The position numbers and the translations under genes were made by a program. A DNA stretch of 64,000 bases from CAG-492 sp035388585 (GTDB lineage Bacteria; Bacillota; Clostridia; TANB77; CAG-508), in contig DAOOQE010000002.1 of the NCBI GenBank assembly GCA_035388585.1, positions 1 through 64,000 of the forward strand, given 5' to 3'. Of the stretch, positions 55,998 through 64,000 are shown piece after piece. Numbering within the stretch: the stretch's first letter is position 1; each line of letters opens with the position of its first letter. A model generated the notes under the pieces. It saw nothing but the letters and a program-made list of their open reading frames with translations, did not search any database and was not told where the DNA came from.

Positions 55998-57128
55998 TTA
56001 AATCTCTCTTTCTTCAAACTTACTTTTTAGATCATATTTTATGCCTTGTGTTGATTCAATTTTTATTTTTATTAAATTACGCAAATCAGATAGTAAATAT
56101 AACATATCTTCTCTATAATATTCTTCTTCATCAACTGCTATCATGGCATTTCCGACTTCCTTAGTTAAATTTTCACTTACAACTTCTTTACCATTTACTT
56201 TTACGTTATATATTTTCAAATATTCTTGAATAACATCATTTTCTTCATCAGATTCAAAAAAATTCTCTGAAAGGTCCTCTATTTCATCATTTGAATTTCC
56301 CAAATTATTTTCTTGTGCATATTCTAGCAATTCTCTATTATTAAAACTTTCAATTTTTGAATTAGTCACCACTATTTTTTTAAATTTATATTCTTTGTCA
56401 CTTATATTTATAGAGTCTTTTTGAGTATAATTTTGGTCAATTATATTTGTAGACTCATTTTTAATATGATTTTTTTCAATTATATTTGAAGACTCATTTT
56501 TAATATGATTTTTTTCAATTATATTTGTAGACTCATTTTTAATATGATTATTGTTACTTATAATTATAGAATCATTTTGGATATTTTTTTTATCAATTCT
56601 GTTTATAGAATCATTTTGAATATTTTCTTTTATTTTTTCTGTATCCATATCTTTTAATTTATTATTGTTTAAAAAATATTCCGAACCACAATAATTACTG
56701 TTATCCAAGCTTATTATAGCAATTTTAATAAGTTCATTTTCATCATTTCTCATAAGATAAGAATAATAATCACAATATTTTCCATCTTTTCTCATAACAA
56801 TAATCTTATTAATATCATCACCTAAATCTTCTAATGACGATATATAGTAATCATCTGTGATATTGTCTTTTATATAAAAACTATTATCAGAAGATTTTAC
56901 ACTTATATTTGAAAATTCTTTTCCATTTATATTTTCTATAATTTTAAAAGAATTATCATTAACAAAATCATCGATTTCTTCCTTAGAACATGAATAATTA
57001 AGATCATTATTCACCTCAATATTATCACTATTATTATTTATTTTATTATTTTCTTGAATAATAATTATATCTTTATTATCTTTTAACTTTGAATTTAGAT
57101 TTTTTAATTTCTTTCTTAAAGTATGCAT
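55998..57128 (-). CDS. Unknown 376-residue protein with six 13-residue repeats
   Basis: I recognise no family. It lacks a signal peptide and membrane segment and is rich in N, I, K, D, E and S. Residues about 1-60 are charged low-complexity sequence and about 60-160 look folded (YYISSLEDLGDDINKIIVMR, KYCDYYSYLMRNDENELIKI). Then come six tandem 13-residue repeats of the type NHIKNESTNIIEK, encoded by 39-bp units at about 56395-56632. The last about 130 residues are acidic and then charged helical. ATG at 57128 is preceded by TAGGAGA. It is a single gene with no obvious partner; an intracellular structural role is possible. The repeats resemble those in DprA and TilS. Confidence 0.7.
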   Translation of the reverse strand: MHTLRKKLKNLNSKLKDNKDIIIIQENNKINNNSDNIEVNNDLNYSCSKEEIDDFVNDNSFKIIENINGKEFSNISVKSSDNSFYIKDNITDDYYISSLEDLGDDINKIIVMRKDGKYCDYYSYLMRNDENELIKIAIISLDNSNYCGSEYFLNNNKLKDMDTEKIKENIQNDSINRIDKKNIQNDSIIISNNNHIKNESTNIIEKNHIKNESSNIIEKNHIKNESTNIIDQNYTQKDSINISDKEYKFKKIVVTNSKIESFNNRELLEYAQENNLGNSNDEIEDLSENFFESDEENDVIQEYLKIYNVKVNGKEVVSENLTKEVGNAMIAVDEEEYYREDMLYLLSDLRNLIKIKIESTQGIKYDLKSKFEEREI

Positions 57129-57298
57129 TTATTTCTCCTAACCTTATTTGGTTTTCTATTAGATCATATCACTACATTATAATTTTAACTAATTCTCAAA
57201 AATATATTTATTTTATACTAATTCGTATATCTACTTTTATTATTTTATTCGCAATTGAATACAAAACTACCTTTTAAAAACCAAAACTTTTTTTAATA

Positions 57299-57512
57299 TA
57301 TCCTATAAAAATATCCAATACTCTTTTTTAACTATTAAAATTAAAATTCTCTTTTTAATATTACAAAATCAAGATTTTTTAAATATATAGCATAAAAACA
57401 CCAAATACTCTTTCTTATAAAAATAATACTTTTTTTATTATAAAATCATATTGATTGTGAAAGTGTTAAATGCTATATGATAAAAAAATATCCAATACTC
57501 TTTTTTTACTAT
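57299..57512. repeat. Spaced repeat in the gap before tatD
   Basis: AAATATCCAATACTCTTTTTT-like units occur at about 57305, 57390 and 57479, roughly 85-90 bp apart. Nothing else is visible in the 440 bp of 57129-57568. Confidence 0.75.
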
Positions 57513-57568
57513 ATTATAAAAAATTTTAAACAATCTTTTAAAATTAAAAAACTATTATACAAAATAAA

Positions 57569-58351
57569 TTAAGAAATATCAAATAACTTTATAGTGTTAT
57601 TATATGTTTTTTCAGCAATTTGCTCAGGACTAAGATTTTTTTGTTCAGCAATTTTTTCAATTATATATTTTAAATTTGCCGAATCATTTCTCATACCTCT
57701 TTTAGGTTCAGGTGATAAATAGGGACAATCTGTTTCCACTAAAATTTTGTCTAAAGGTATTAAATTAATAATTTCATTTGCATTTTTTGAATTTTTGTAA
57801 GTAACAGGACCCGCAAAAGAAATATAAAAACCTAATTTCAATCCTTGTTTAACAAGTTCTTCGTTAAAAGGACAACAATGAAAAACACCCTTTTTAATAG
57901 GATTAACACTCTCCTTCAATATAGAAATAGTGTCTTGTATTGCTTCTCTACAGTGTATTACGATAGGTAAACTATATTTATTTGCCAATTCTATCTGCCT
58001 AATAAAACACATTTTTTGCAGCTCCTTATTATCTTTATTCCAATAATAATCTAATCCAATTTCACCAATTGCAACGATTTTTTTAGAGCTTTTAATAATT
58101 TCTTCCAACTCCCTCAACTGCTTATCAATCTCTTCCTCAGAATCTGGAATATCATTCGGAGAAATTCCACAAGTTGAATAAATAAAATCATATTTATCAG
58201 ACAACTGAATTGATTTTCTAGACGAATCCAAACTATACCCTGCACTTATAACTTTTTTCACACCATTTTTTTGTATATATTTAAAAACTTCTTCTCTATC
58301 ACAATCAAATTTTTCATCATCATAATGTGCATGCGAATCAAAAATTTCCAT
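57569..58351 (-). CDS. tatD: TatD family metal-dependent hydrolase
   Basis: TatD enzymes are Mg-dependent 3'-5' exonucleases/DNases on a TIM-barrel. The 260 residues keep the metal ligands: FDSHAHYDD (H-x-H), the bridging Glu in AIGEIGLDYYW, VIHCREA, HCCPF and VETDCPYLSPEP. The frame opens at a TTG 58363, which overlaps GGAG, the ribosome-binding site of the ATG at 58351. I choose that ATG. Relatives often sit by rsmA, but here the neighbours are acpS and the unknown repeat protein. Confidence 0.95.
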   Translation of the reverse strand: MEIFDSHAHYDDEKFDCDREEVFKYIQKNGVKKVISAGYSLDSSRKSIQLSDKYDFIYSTCGISPNDIPDSEEEIDKQLRELEEIIKSSKKIVAIGEIGLDYYWNKDNKELQKMCFIRQIELANKYSLPIVIHCREAIQDTISILKESVNPIKKGVFHCCPFNEELVKQGLKLGFYISFAGPVTYKNSKNANEIINLIPLDKILVETDCPYLSPEPKRGMRNDSANLKYIIEKIAEQKNLSPEQIAEKTYNNTIKLFDIS

Positions 58352-58420
58352 ATTAATCTCCAATCTTTTAAAAAACTACTTTCGTTGCTCTGCAACATTC
58401 AAGGTTTATAATATTTTCTT

Positions 58421-58670
58421 CCAACTTTATAATATATCTTTCAAATTTATAATATCTCTTTTAACTTTCTATTATCGCTTTAAGATTTCTTATATATCTT
58501 TCAAATTCATAATATCACTTACAGATTTCTTATATCTCTTTCAAATTTAAAATATCACTTACAGATTTCTTATATATCTTTCAAATTCATAATATCACTT
58601 ACAGCTTTCTTATATCTCTTTCAAATTTAAAATATCACTTACAGATTTCTTATATTTCTTTCAAAAAATT
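58421..58670. repeat. 40-bp tandem repeat, about five copies with 80-bp higher-order pattern
   Basis: From 58501 the sequence repeats every 40 bp: TCAAATT, then CATAATATCACTTACAG, ATTTCTTATAT and CTCTT. Odd copies (58501, 58581) carry CAT and even ones (58541, 58621) carry TAA, so an 80-bp unit was duplicated. Before 58501 is a diverged 60-bp version. There are no spacers, so it is not CRISPR. It fills most of the 358-bp gap from tatD to acpS. Confidence 0.95.
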
Positions 58671-58709
58671 CTAGTGTTTATTTCAAGAATTATTATATAT
58701 TTTCAAACT

Positions 58710-59078
58710 TTATTTTAAAACAGCTACTACAGTTGCAATAGCAGTCTCTTTTACATGAGACAAGCTAATATCTATACTTAATATTTTATCATTTTCTTGT
58801 CCATATAAAACAACTTCAGGTCTACCCGATTTAGAGTTTTTTATCTCAATATCTTGCCATTTCAATGTATCACTTCCAATTTCAGATAAAGCCTTAAAAA
58901 CAGCTTCCTTGGCCGCAAAACGAACTGCAAAATGCTGATATTTTGTATCAGCACTTATATTGCAGTATGCAATTTCATCTTTAGTATAGATTTTATTCAA
59001 AAATTTTTCTCCATGTTTTACTATAGAATTTTTAATTCTTTCAACCTCAATTATATCTGTTCCTACTTTTATTTGCAC
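58710..59078 (-). CDS. acpS: Holo-[acyl-carrier-protein] synthase
   Basis: AcpS transfers 4'-phosphopantetheine from CoA to apo-ACP. The 122-residue protein has the metal-binding VGTDIIEVERIKNSI (Asp8), the Glu in FAVRFAAKEAVFKALSEIG, KSGRPEVVLYGQ and LSHVKETAIATVVA. Length and motifs are standard. ATG at 59078. The next gene upstream is beyond the duplicated 238-bp element. Confidence 0.96.
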   Translation of the reverse strand: MQIKVGTDIIEVERIKNSIVKHGEKFLNKIYTKDEIAYCNISADTKYQHFAVRFAAKEAVFKALSEIGSDTLKWQDIEIKNSKSGRPEVVLYGQENDKILSIDISLSHVKETAIATVVAVLK

Positions 59079-59161
59079 AACTTTCTCCTTTATTAAATAT
59101 ATTTTAAAAATAATTATCTGTTAACAGACCAACAATTCATCATAAATCTAATGTCCTGAAA

Positions 59162-59282
59162 CAGGAAACTATTTTTAAAATCAAGCGAAGGCGACGTGGG
59201 GACCGCCGAAGGCTGTTAAATGCGAAAGCATTGTTACAGCGTCGGTGGGAGAGCCTATGCAGGATTTAAAAATAATTTCCTG
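59162..59282. other. Candidate structured RNA or mobile core, copy 1
   Basis: CAGGAAACTATTTTTAAAATC at 59162-59182 pairs with the segment 59263-59282 (GATTTAAAAATAATTTCCTG), giving a helix of about 20 bp with one bulge. Inside are GGCG with CGCC (59190-59193, 59204-59207) and a hairpin GCTGT...AATGC-GAAA-GCATT...ACAGC (59212-59240). About 46 of the 80 bases 59183-59262 are G or C, against roughly a quarter in the surroundings. The strand is not clear from sequence. Confidence 0.55.
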
Positions 59283-59399
59283 TTGATGGACCAACACCCT
59301 ATTATAAAAACAATTCCATGCTGATAGACCAATACTCTATTATAAAAACAATTATCTGTTAACAGACCAACAATTCATCATAAATCTAATGTCCTGAAA

Positions 59400-59520
59400 C
59401 AGGAAACTATTTTTAAAATCAAGCGAAGGCGACGTGGGGACCGCCGAAGGCTGTTAAATGCGAAAGCATTGTTACAGCATCGGTGGGAGAGCCTAAGCAG
59501 GATTTAAAAATAATTTCCTG
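59400..59520. other. Candidate structured RNA or mobile core, copy 2
   Basis: This is the same element 238 bp further on. The closing helix and the GAAA hairpin are unchanged. Differences from copy 1 include G to A in the CGTCGGTG segment and T to A near the right arm (CCTAAGCAGG). There are too few changes to test covariation. Confidence 0.55.
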
Positions 59521-59595
59521 TTGATAAACCAACACTCTATTATAAAAATAATACCCTATTGATGGACCAAACTCCATAAATAATTTTGCAAAAAC

Positions 59596-60354
59596 CTAAT
59601 TAGAATCAGTATAATAACTAGAATTCTCATCCCTTGAAACATACCATTTCCCAATATTCTTAGGATTATTACTCTCATCTGGAACATCAGCAACAACTAA
59701 TGAAACACCATTTGCTTCAGCCTTTTTAACAAGATCAGTTTCAGAACTAGTCTCATTATAAACTAAAATCTTTCCAGAACTATCAACTAAACCATACAGA
59801 TTCTCCTTAACAGTAACTATACAATTCTTATATCCCTTCAATGCATAAACCTGTTGGAATTCACAAGGCAAAATAACATTTCCATCAATACCAATCATAC
59901 CATATTTACCATTTTTAAAAACCTTTAAAACATTATCTTCATACCATACCTTATTTTTTTGATTAAAATTTTCCAAAGCTTCAATTTTTTCATATTCCGA
60001 AAACAGCTGATTACCATTTTCATCAATTGCCTTAGTTTTGTAACTTCCATTATTATAATCAACATCATAATTGCATATAAAAACCGTTTTTTCTTTATTC
60101 ACAACAATTATCATTTCATCATAACTTGGATCAATAACATTATCCCCATTAGAATTAATAATTCCCCATTTTCCATTTGAATATGATGAATAATAATATC
60201 TTTGAGCACTATTAACTTGTTTACTATTATTCTGAGTTAATATTTTGTTTATTGCCACAAAAAACATTATAATAACAACAACTGCAATAACTACAGCAAA
60301 AACTTTCTTAATATTAAGTTGTTGATCTGGATCATATCTTTTTCCTCTGCCCAT
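59596..60354 (-). CDS. Membrane-anchored WG-repeat protein
   Basis: The 252-residue product has a short basic tail (MGRGKRYDPDQQ), a membrane segment (about 20-40) and an extracytoplasmic domain made of WG/KWG repeats. Examples are NGKWGIINSNGDNVIDPSYD, KAIDENGNQLFSEYEKI, NGKYGMIGIDGNVILPCEF and NLYGLVDSSGKI. Such repeats form beta structures of unknown ligand. The frame opens at 60366, but GGAGG lies five bases before the ATG at 60354, which I choose. The last 50 residues diverge (YVSRDENSSYYTDSN end). Confidence 0.85.
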   Translation of the reverse strand: MGRGKRYDPDQQLNIKKVFAVVIAVVVIIMFFVAINKILTQNNSKQVNSAQRYYYSSYSNGKWGIINSNGDNVIDPSYDEMIIVVNKEKTVFICNYDVDYNNGSYKTKAIDENGNQLFSEYEKIEALENFNQKNKVWYEDNVLKVFKNGKYGMIGIDGNVILPCEFQQVYALKGYKNCIVTVKENLYGLVDSSGKILVYNETSSETDLVKKAEANGVSLVVADVPDESNNPKNIGKWYVSRDENSSYYTDSN

Positions 60355-60515
60355 ATATACCTCCAAAAATATAATTATTAAATATACTATATCATTTATT
60401 ATCTAAAAAGACAATACAACTATTTTCGAAATATATTATTTCTTTATTTCATTATTATTTCTAAGCATTTTTTTGGAATTTTTTAGATTTAACTATCAAA
60501 TCATATTTTTTTATT

Positions 60516-63500
60516 CTACTCCTTTTTACCATAGTTTTTCTTAATAATATTTCTATCTAAAACATTTACAATTCCATCTTCATTCAAATCATACATTCCT
60601 TTTTCTTCCTTATTATCCTCTGTTATAATTGTTCCATAATAATCAACAATTTTTACTAAATCTGAAATTTCAATTTCCCCAGATTTACTAATATCTCCAC
60701 CAATTAATTCATATTCATCTAATATAATCAATTCACCATTTTGAATAATAAGATCATTCACCCTATGGCTTAAATAACCTTTTTTTGTTACTATAACGCA
60801 ATATTCTCCAGCATCTGGAACTTCTATTTCAACATTACCTATTTCATCTGTCTCAGTTTGTAAAATCGGTTCAATCATATTTTCAGTTTTGTAAACTAAA
60901 ACTGATGCTTTATGAATACCATTTTTATTTTCTGTAATAATTTTACCATCAATATTAGTTGTTTTAATAATGTTAATATTGAATTGTTTTTCTGTTTCAT
61001 CTTCAGAAATAACTTTTATTACTTTGTTAGTTAAAGGTGAACTTAAATTAATACTAGATGAATAATTAGATAATTGCTTTATACCACCAAGTTCTATACT
61101 TGCCTTACCACTTTCTGATGTTACTACAATATTCACATCAGAAGTTCCACCTTTAACTTTACCTGTATAGTTTCCATCTACATCTGGCGTTAGAACATTT
61201 TCATTTAACTTAACTATAATATTAGTATTACTATTTCCTTTATATAAAACAACATTATAAGTTTTAATAGTTGTACCGTCTGGTGCTGTTACAACAATTG
61301 GAACAATTGTCCTTTCTTCTTGAGGATTAATAGTAATTTCACTTTGTGCTATATTTCTAACAATCAATTCATCACCTATTCTTATTTGAGCATACTGTGC
61401 ATTTGTTCTCACCTCAATTATGGCTTTTTGAACTAACCTTTTTACCATCATAGGATATGAATCTGTAGTACCTTCTTCTAGTTGAGCAGTTTTTCCATTT
61501 ACAACAACACTATTTAAACTAATATCATCTGATTCCCTAATTAATTCAATACTAAATATTTTTTCTAAACCACTTTCAGACTTAACCTTTATAGTAAAAA
61601 TCTTTCCTTGTAAACTTTCTAGCATATTTACATTTACTCTTAAACTAGCTACATAGTCTACTCCTTCATATTCTATTATAGAATAATTACTTTCTGCCAT
61701 AATAAACATTTCATATTCTGTTCCGATTTTGTCAACAACAGAACTAAATTTATTAGTTTCATTTTCAAAAACAGCATCTTTATCATTAATTTTTACTGTA
61801 GAAATATTTGTTGATGTAGAAATTTTTTCAATATACAAATTTGTAATTTCTGTCACTCCAGATTGAGAAATAACAGTAATTGGAATTATACTTGATTTTT
61901 GAGGTTCTAAAGTTACATTTTCTTGTGTAATATTCAAATTTTCTGTTCCAAGTAAAATTCTTACTCTTGCATATTCATTATTTGTTATTGCTCTTATTTG
62001 AGCTGTTGACTCAGTATCAAGGACTTTTGCAACATATTTATCTTCAGCATCTTTGCTTATTAACTCACCATTAAAATATATCTCTTTTAATGACGCATCT
62101 GTTGACATTTTTTCAATTTCTATATCTGTTTCTTCATAATCACCACTTTCTGCTGTTACTTTAATTTTAAATTGATTTGTTTGCTCTAATGTTTGTACTT
62201 CATGTGTTAAAGTATGAGTTTCTTGTGCTAAAATATTTTGATTAATATCTAAAATCTCTATTTTAGCATATTCACTTTCAGCTGTTGCGCTAATCATTAC
62301 AGTATTTCTATTTTCATAAATAATTTGTTTGAATTTACCTTCTGCTTTTTCTACATTTTCACCTTCAAACTTAATATTTTCTATATTTTTATTAGTAGAT
62401 ATTTTTTCAATTTTAATCAATTTTTCATTCACCAATCCTGATTGACTTGTTACTTTTATTGGAATTTCAATAAATTTAACAGGTTCTGAAATATCAACTA
62501 TTTTTTCTATTACTTGAGTACTTTGTTGTCCTTGTATCTCAGCCACAGCATAAATATTTTCCGCTACCAATCTTATATTAATACTCTGATTTGTGTCTAA
62601 AAGTTTCAAACTATAATTATCATCAATATCTTTATCTATTATTATTTCATTTACAAATATTTCCTGTATTGCATTATTAGTAGACTCTCTTGTTAAACGA
62701 ATTTCATAATCCTTATATGTTCCATCTTCCGCAACAATTCTATATGGAATATTATAATTTTGTGTTTCTAATTGATTAGTATTATATGTAAATTCCATAA
62801 TACTAAAAATTTCTGTTTCATCATATATAATTCTTGCATATTCAACTTCAGATTGTATTTTTATATTTACCTGTGTAGCATCTGAATTTATAAAGCTTTC
62901 ACTTACATTATTTATTGTATTTAAACCAACCTCGTTTATATAAACACTTTGCAGATTAGAATTATGTGAAATAATATCAATATTTAATTCATATGATTTC
63001 AATGTTCCATCTTCTGCACTAACATTTATTGGTATTACTAAATTTCTATTAAATCCTTTTTCAATTTCAACTATTGATTCACCTGTAACACCAGTATCTA
63101 TATTATTAATAACAATTCTTGCTCCTGAATGAGTTGTCTTAACTCTTAAAATACATTTGCTATTTTCATCAGTTACAGTTGTCATATACTTACCGTTTTC
63201 TATGCTAAAAATTTCTAATCCATCTAATTCTAATAATTCGATTGATGCATCATCAGATAATTGCATAATTTCCAAATATCTTATTTCTTCTGTTGAATCA
63301 GCTGCAATAACCTTTATTTGAACAGTTGTAGTACCAACACCAACTAAATTCTTATCTATTTGTGCAATTTGTGTACCTGTTGAAATATTATCTATAACTA
63401 CAATTGCTTCTGGCGATTGCGATGTAACATTTATCACTGTATTACCATTTCCTTTTTTTACAACTACAGAATATGTTTTAGTACTACTATTATACATTGT

Positions 63501-64000
63501 AACATTTTTTGTTATTGGAATATTTTCTTCTTCTCCATCTACAATATTAGTTTGTATATCAGTTACTGTAATACTTTCTATGTTTGTATTGCTACTTACT
63601 CTTGTTATTTCTAATTCATAAACTGATTCTTCTCCATTTTCAGACATAACTGATACATTAAATAACTTAGTTTGTCCATCACCTACTATAACGCTTGAAT
63701 TTAAAATATTGTTCTGACTATATATTCCTAAATCAATTTTAATTTTTGCGTTTTTGTCAACAGCCTTAATTTCTACAGGTATATCAGATTTTCCAGAAAC
63801 AACAGCTTTATATTTATTTTCGGTTTCTTTATAAGTTCCAAGTCCATCAACTTTTAGATAATCAATTCCAGTTTCCTGAGATTTTTTACGAACAGTTAAT
63901 ATATTTTCTTCAAAACCTCCACCACTATATGATTCAACCTTTAATATATAATTCTTAATTTGTTCATTTTGAGGCATATTCAATGTTACAACACCTATAC
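60516..64000 (-). CDS. Giant surface protein with cadherin-like beta-sandwich repeats, C-terminal dockerin-like domain (partial)
   Basis: The frame is open to the window edge, so the N-terminus lies beyond 64000. A TTG at 63983 is not a convincing start. At least 1155 residues contain about nine or ten repeats of about 90-100 residues of the Cadherin-like beta-sandwich type. Each starts with a motif like SSNTNIESITV, STNKNIENIKFEG or STDASLKEIYFNGE and ends in a V-x-S-E-x-G-x-x-x-x-Y/I-x-I strand. Then comes a carboxypeptidase-regulatory/CnaB-like domain (about 1005-1085, GKIITENKNGIHKASVLVYK). The C-terminus has two Ca-loop segments (GDISKSGEIEISDLVKIV and YDLNEDGIVNVLDRNII) like type I dockerin. 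I infer an extracellular adhesin or scaffold. Confidence 0.85.
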   Translation of the reverse strand, partial: IGVVTLNMPQNEQIKNYILKVESYSGGGFEENILTVRKKSQETGIDYLKVDGLGTYKETENKYKAVVSGKSDIPVEIKAVDKNAKIKIDLGIYSQNNILNSSVIVGDGQTKLFNVSVMSENGEESVYELEITRVSSNTNIESITVTDIQTNIVDGEEENIPITKNVTMYNSSTKTYSVVVKKGNGNTVINVTSQSPEAIVVIDNISTGTQIAQIDKNLVGVGTTTVQIKVIAADSTEEIRYLEIMQLSDDASIELLELDGLEIFSIENGKYMTTVTDENSKCILRVKTTHSGARIVINNIDTGVTGESIVEIEKGFNRNLVIPINVSAEDGTLKSYELNIDIISHNSNLQSVYINEVGLNTINNVSESFINSDATQVNIKIQSEVEYARIIYDETEIFSIMEFTYNTNQLETQNYNIPYRIVAEDGTYKDYEIRLTRESTNNAIQEIFVNEIIIDKDIDDNYSLKLLDTNQSINIRLVAENIYAVAEIQGQQSTQVIEKIVDISEPVKFIEIPIKVTSQSGLVNEKLIKIEKISTNKNIENIKFEGENVEKAEGKFKQIIYENRNTVMISATAESEYAKIEILDINQNILAQETHTLTHEVQTLEQTNQFKIKVTAESGDYEETDIEIEKMSTDASLKEIYFNGELISKDAEDKYVAKVLDTESTAQIRAITNNEYARVRILLGTENLNITQENVTLEPQKSSIIPITVISQSGVTEITNLYIEKISTSTNISTVKINDKDAVFENETNKFSSVVDKIGTEYEMFIMAESNYSIIEYEGVDYVASLRVNVNMLESLQGKIFTIKVKSESGLEKIFSIELIRESDDISLNSVVVNGKTAQLEEGTTDSYPMMVKRLVQKAIIEVRTNAQYAQIRIGDELIVRNIAQSEITINPQEERTIVPIVVTAPDGTTIKTYNVVLYKGNSNTNIIVKLNENVLTPDVDGNYTGKVKGGTSDVNIVVTSESGKASIELGGIKQLSNYSSSINLSSPLTNKVIKVISEDETEKQFNINIIKTTNIDGKIITENKNGIHKASVLVYKTENMIEPILQTETDEIGNVEIEVPDAGEYCVIVTKKGYLSHRVNDLIIQNGELIILDEYELIGGDISKSGEIEISDLVKIVDYYGTIITEDNKEEKGMYDLNEDGIVNVLDRNIIKKNYGKKE

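Larger units (their letters stand above)
59112..59587. repeat. Tandem duplication of a 238-bp unit made of 38-bp repeats plus a 124-bp insert
   Basis: Copy 1 is 59112-59349 and copy 2 is 59350-59587. Within each, 38-bp units (TCCTGTTGATGGACCAACAC type) start at 59112, 59274, 59312, and at 59350, 59512, 59550. Consecutive units are exactly 38 bp apart except where a 124-bp insert follows the first (162-bp steps). The inserts are nearly identical between copies (I note about two changes in the core); the 38-bp units have drifted more. It takes up the 517-bp gap 59079-59595. Confidence 0.95.

Noticed and set aside
58421..58670. CRISPR-like array
   Set aside because: The units follow each other directly without unique spacers, and no cas genes are near.
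59162..59282. Glycine riboswitch (CCGAAGG and GGGAGAG motifs are present)
   Set aside because: The two motifs are in the reverse order of the glycine aptamer, and the next genes downstream on either strand have no link to glycine.
59112..59587. CRISPR array with 38-bp repeats
   Set aside because: The repeats are degenerate, mostly adjacent, and the two inserts are the same sequence, unlike spacers.

Overview
The window comes from a very AT-rich, Gram-positive-type bacterium, most likely an uncultured member of the Clostridia. The evidence is the gene content: a DUF881/Sbp/FtsQ-FtsA-FtsZ division block, GdpP next to rplI-dnaB, a class B/D-like sortase, a YabE-like 3D/G5 protein, AcpS, a PASTA-domain transpeptidase and a remnant of the sporulation protease gene spoIIGA. 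Codons are strongly A/T-biased and many starts are TTG placed behind good Shine-Dalgarno sequences. Almost every gene is on the minus strand. The exceptions are a CmpB-like membrane protein (20076), a SpoVD/PBP2-like protein (27397) and a COG2426 membrane protein (52067).

Layout, left to right. 1-342: repeats that cut into a spoIIGA fragment. 868-6695: ftsZ, ftsA, sbp, two DUF881 genes and ftsQ, read right to left. 6866-7021: the last codons of a murA, cut off by an ABC exporter (ATPase and permease) and a cobalamin-binding-like protein. 9680-11737: three small exported or anchored proteins, including a C39-like peptidase. 11905-15793: two asparagine synthetases. 16100-19754: a heterodimeric ABC exporter. 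21021-27094: a small peptidoglycan-binding protein, sortase, rsmA, yraN, dprA (frameshifted) and comM. 27397-34720: the PBP, ftsH, tilS and dnaB. 34961-39943: rplI and gdpP, separated by four small membrane proteins. 40109-44016: ddl, a membrane-anchored murF and a hydrolase. 44309-51751: rpoC and rpoB with a long leader. 52067-64000: two membrane proteins, a 3D cell-wall protein, a repeat-rich unknown protein, tatD, acpS, a WG-repeat protein and a huge cadherin-like/dockerin-like surface protein that runs off the window.

Functionally the window is dominated by envelope growth and division (ftsZ/A/Q, PBP, ddl, murF, sortase, 3D protein) and by core information processing (rpoBC, dnaB, rplI, rsmA, tilS). 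The spoIIGA fragment downstream of ftsZ, cut at both ends, suggests that the sporulation locus normally found there has decayed.

The most unusual theme is DNA repetition. At least ten different short tandem repeats (15 to 56 bp) fill intergenic spaces or extend reading frames in frame (dprA linker, tilS, the 376-residue unknown protein). A dispersed element of about 58 bp recurs at 25457, 37739 and 37805. The strongest candidate for something undescribed is at 59112-59587. There a 238-bp segment is duplicated, each copy holding a relatively GC-rich core of about 120 nt, closed by a helix of about 20 bp and containing a GAAA-capped hairpin, set inside an array of degenerate 38-bp repeats.
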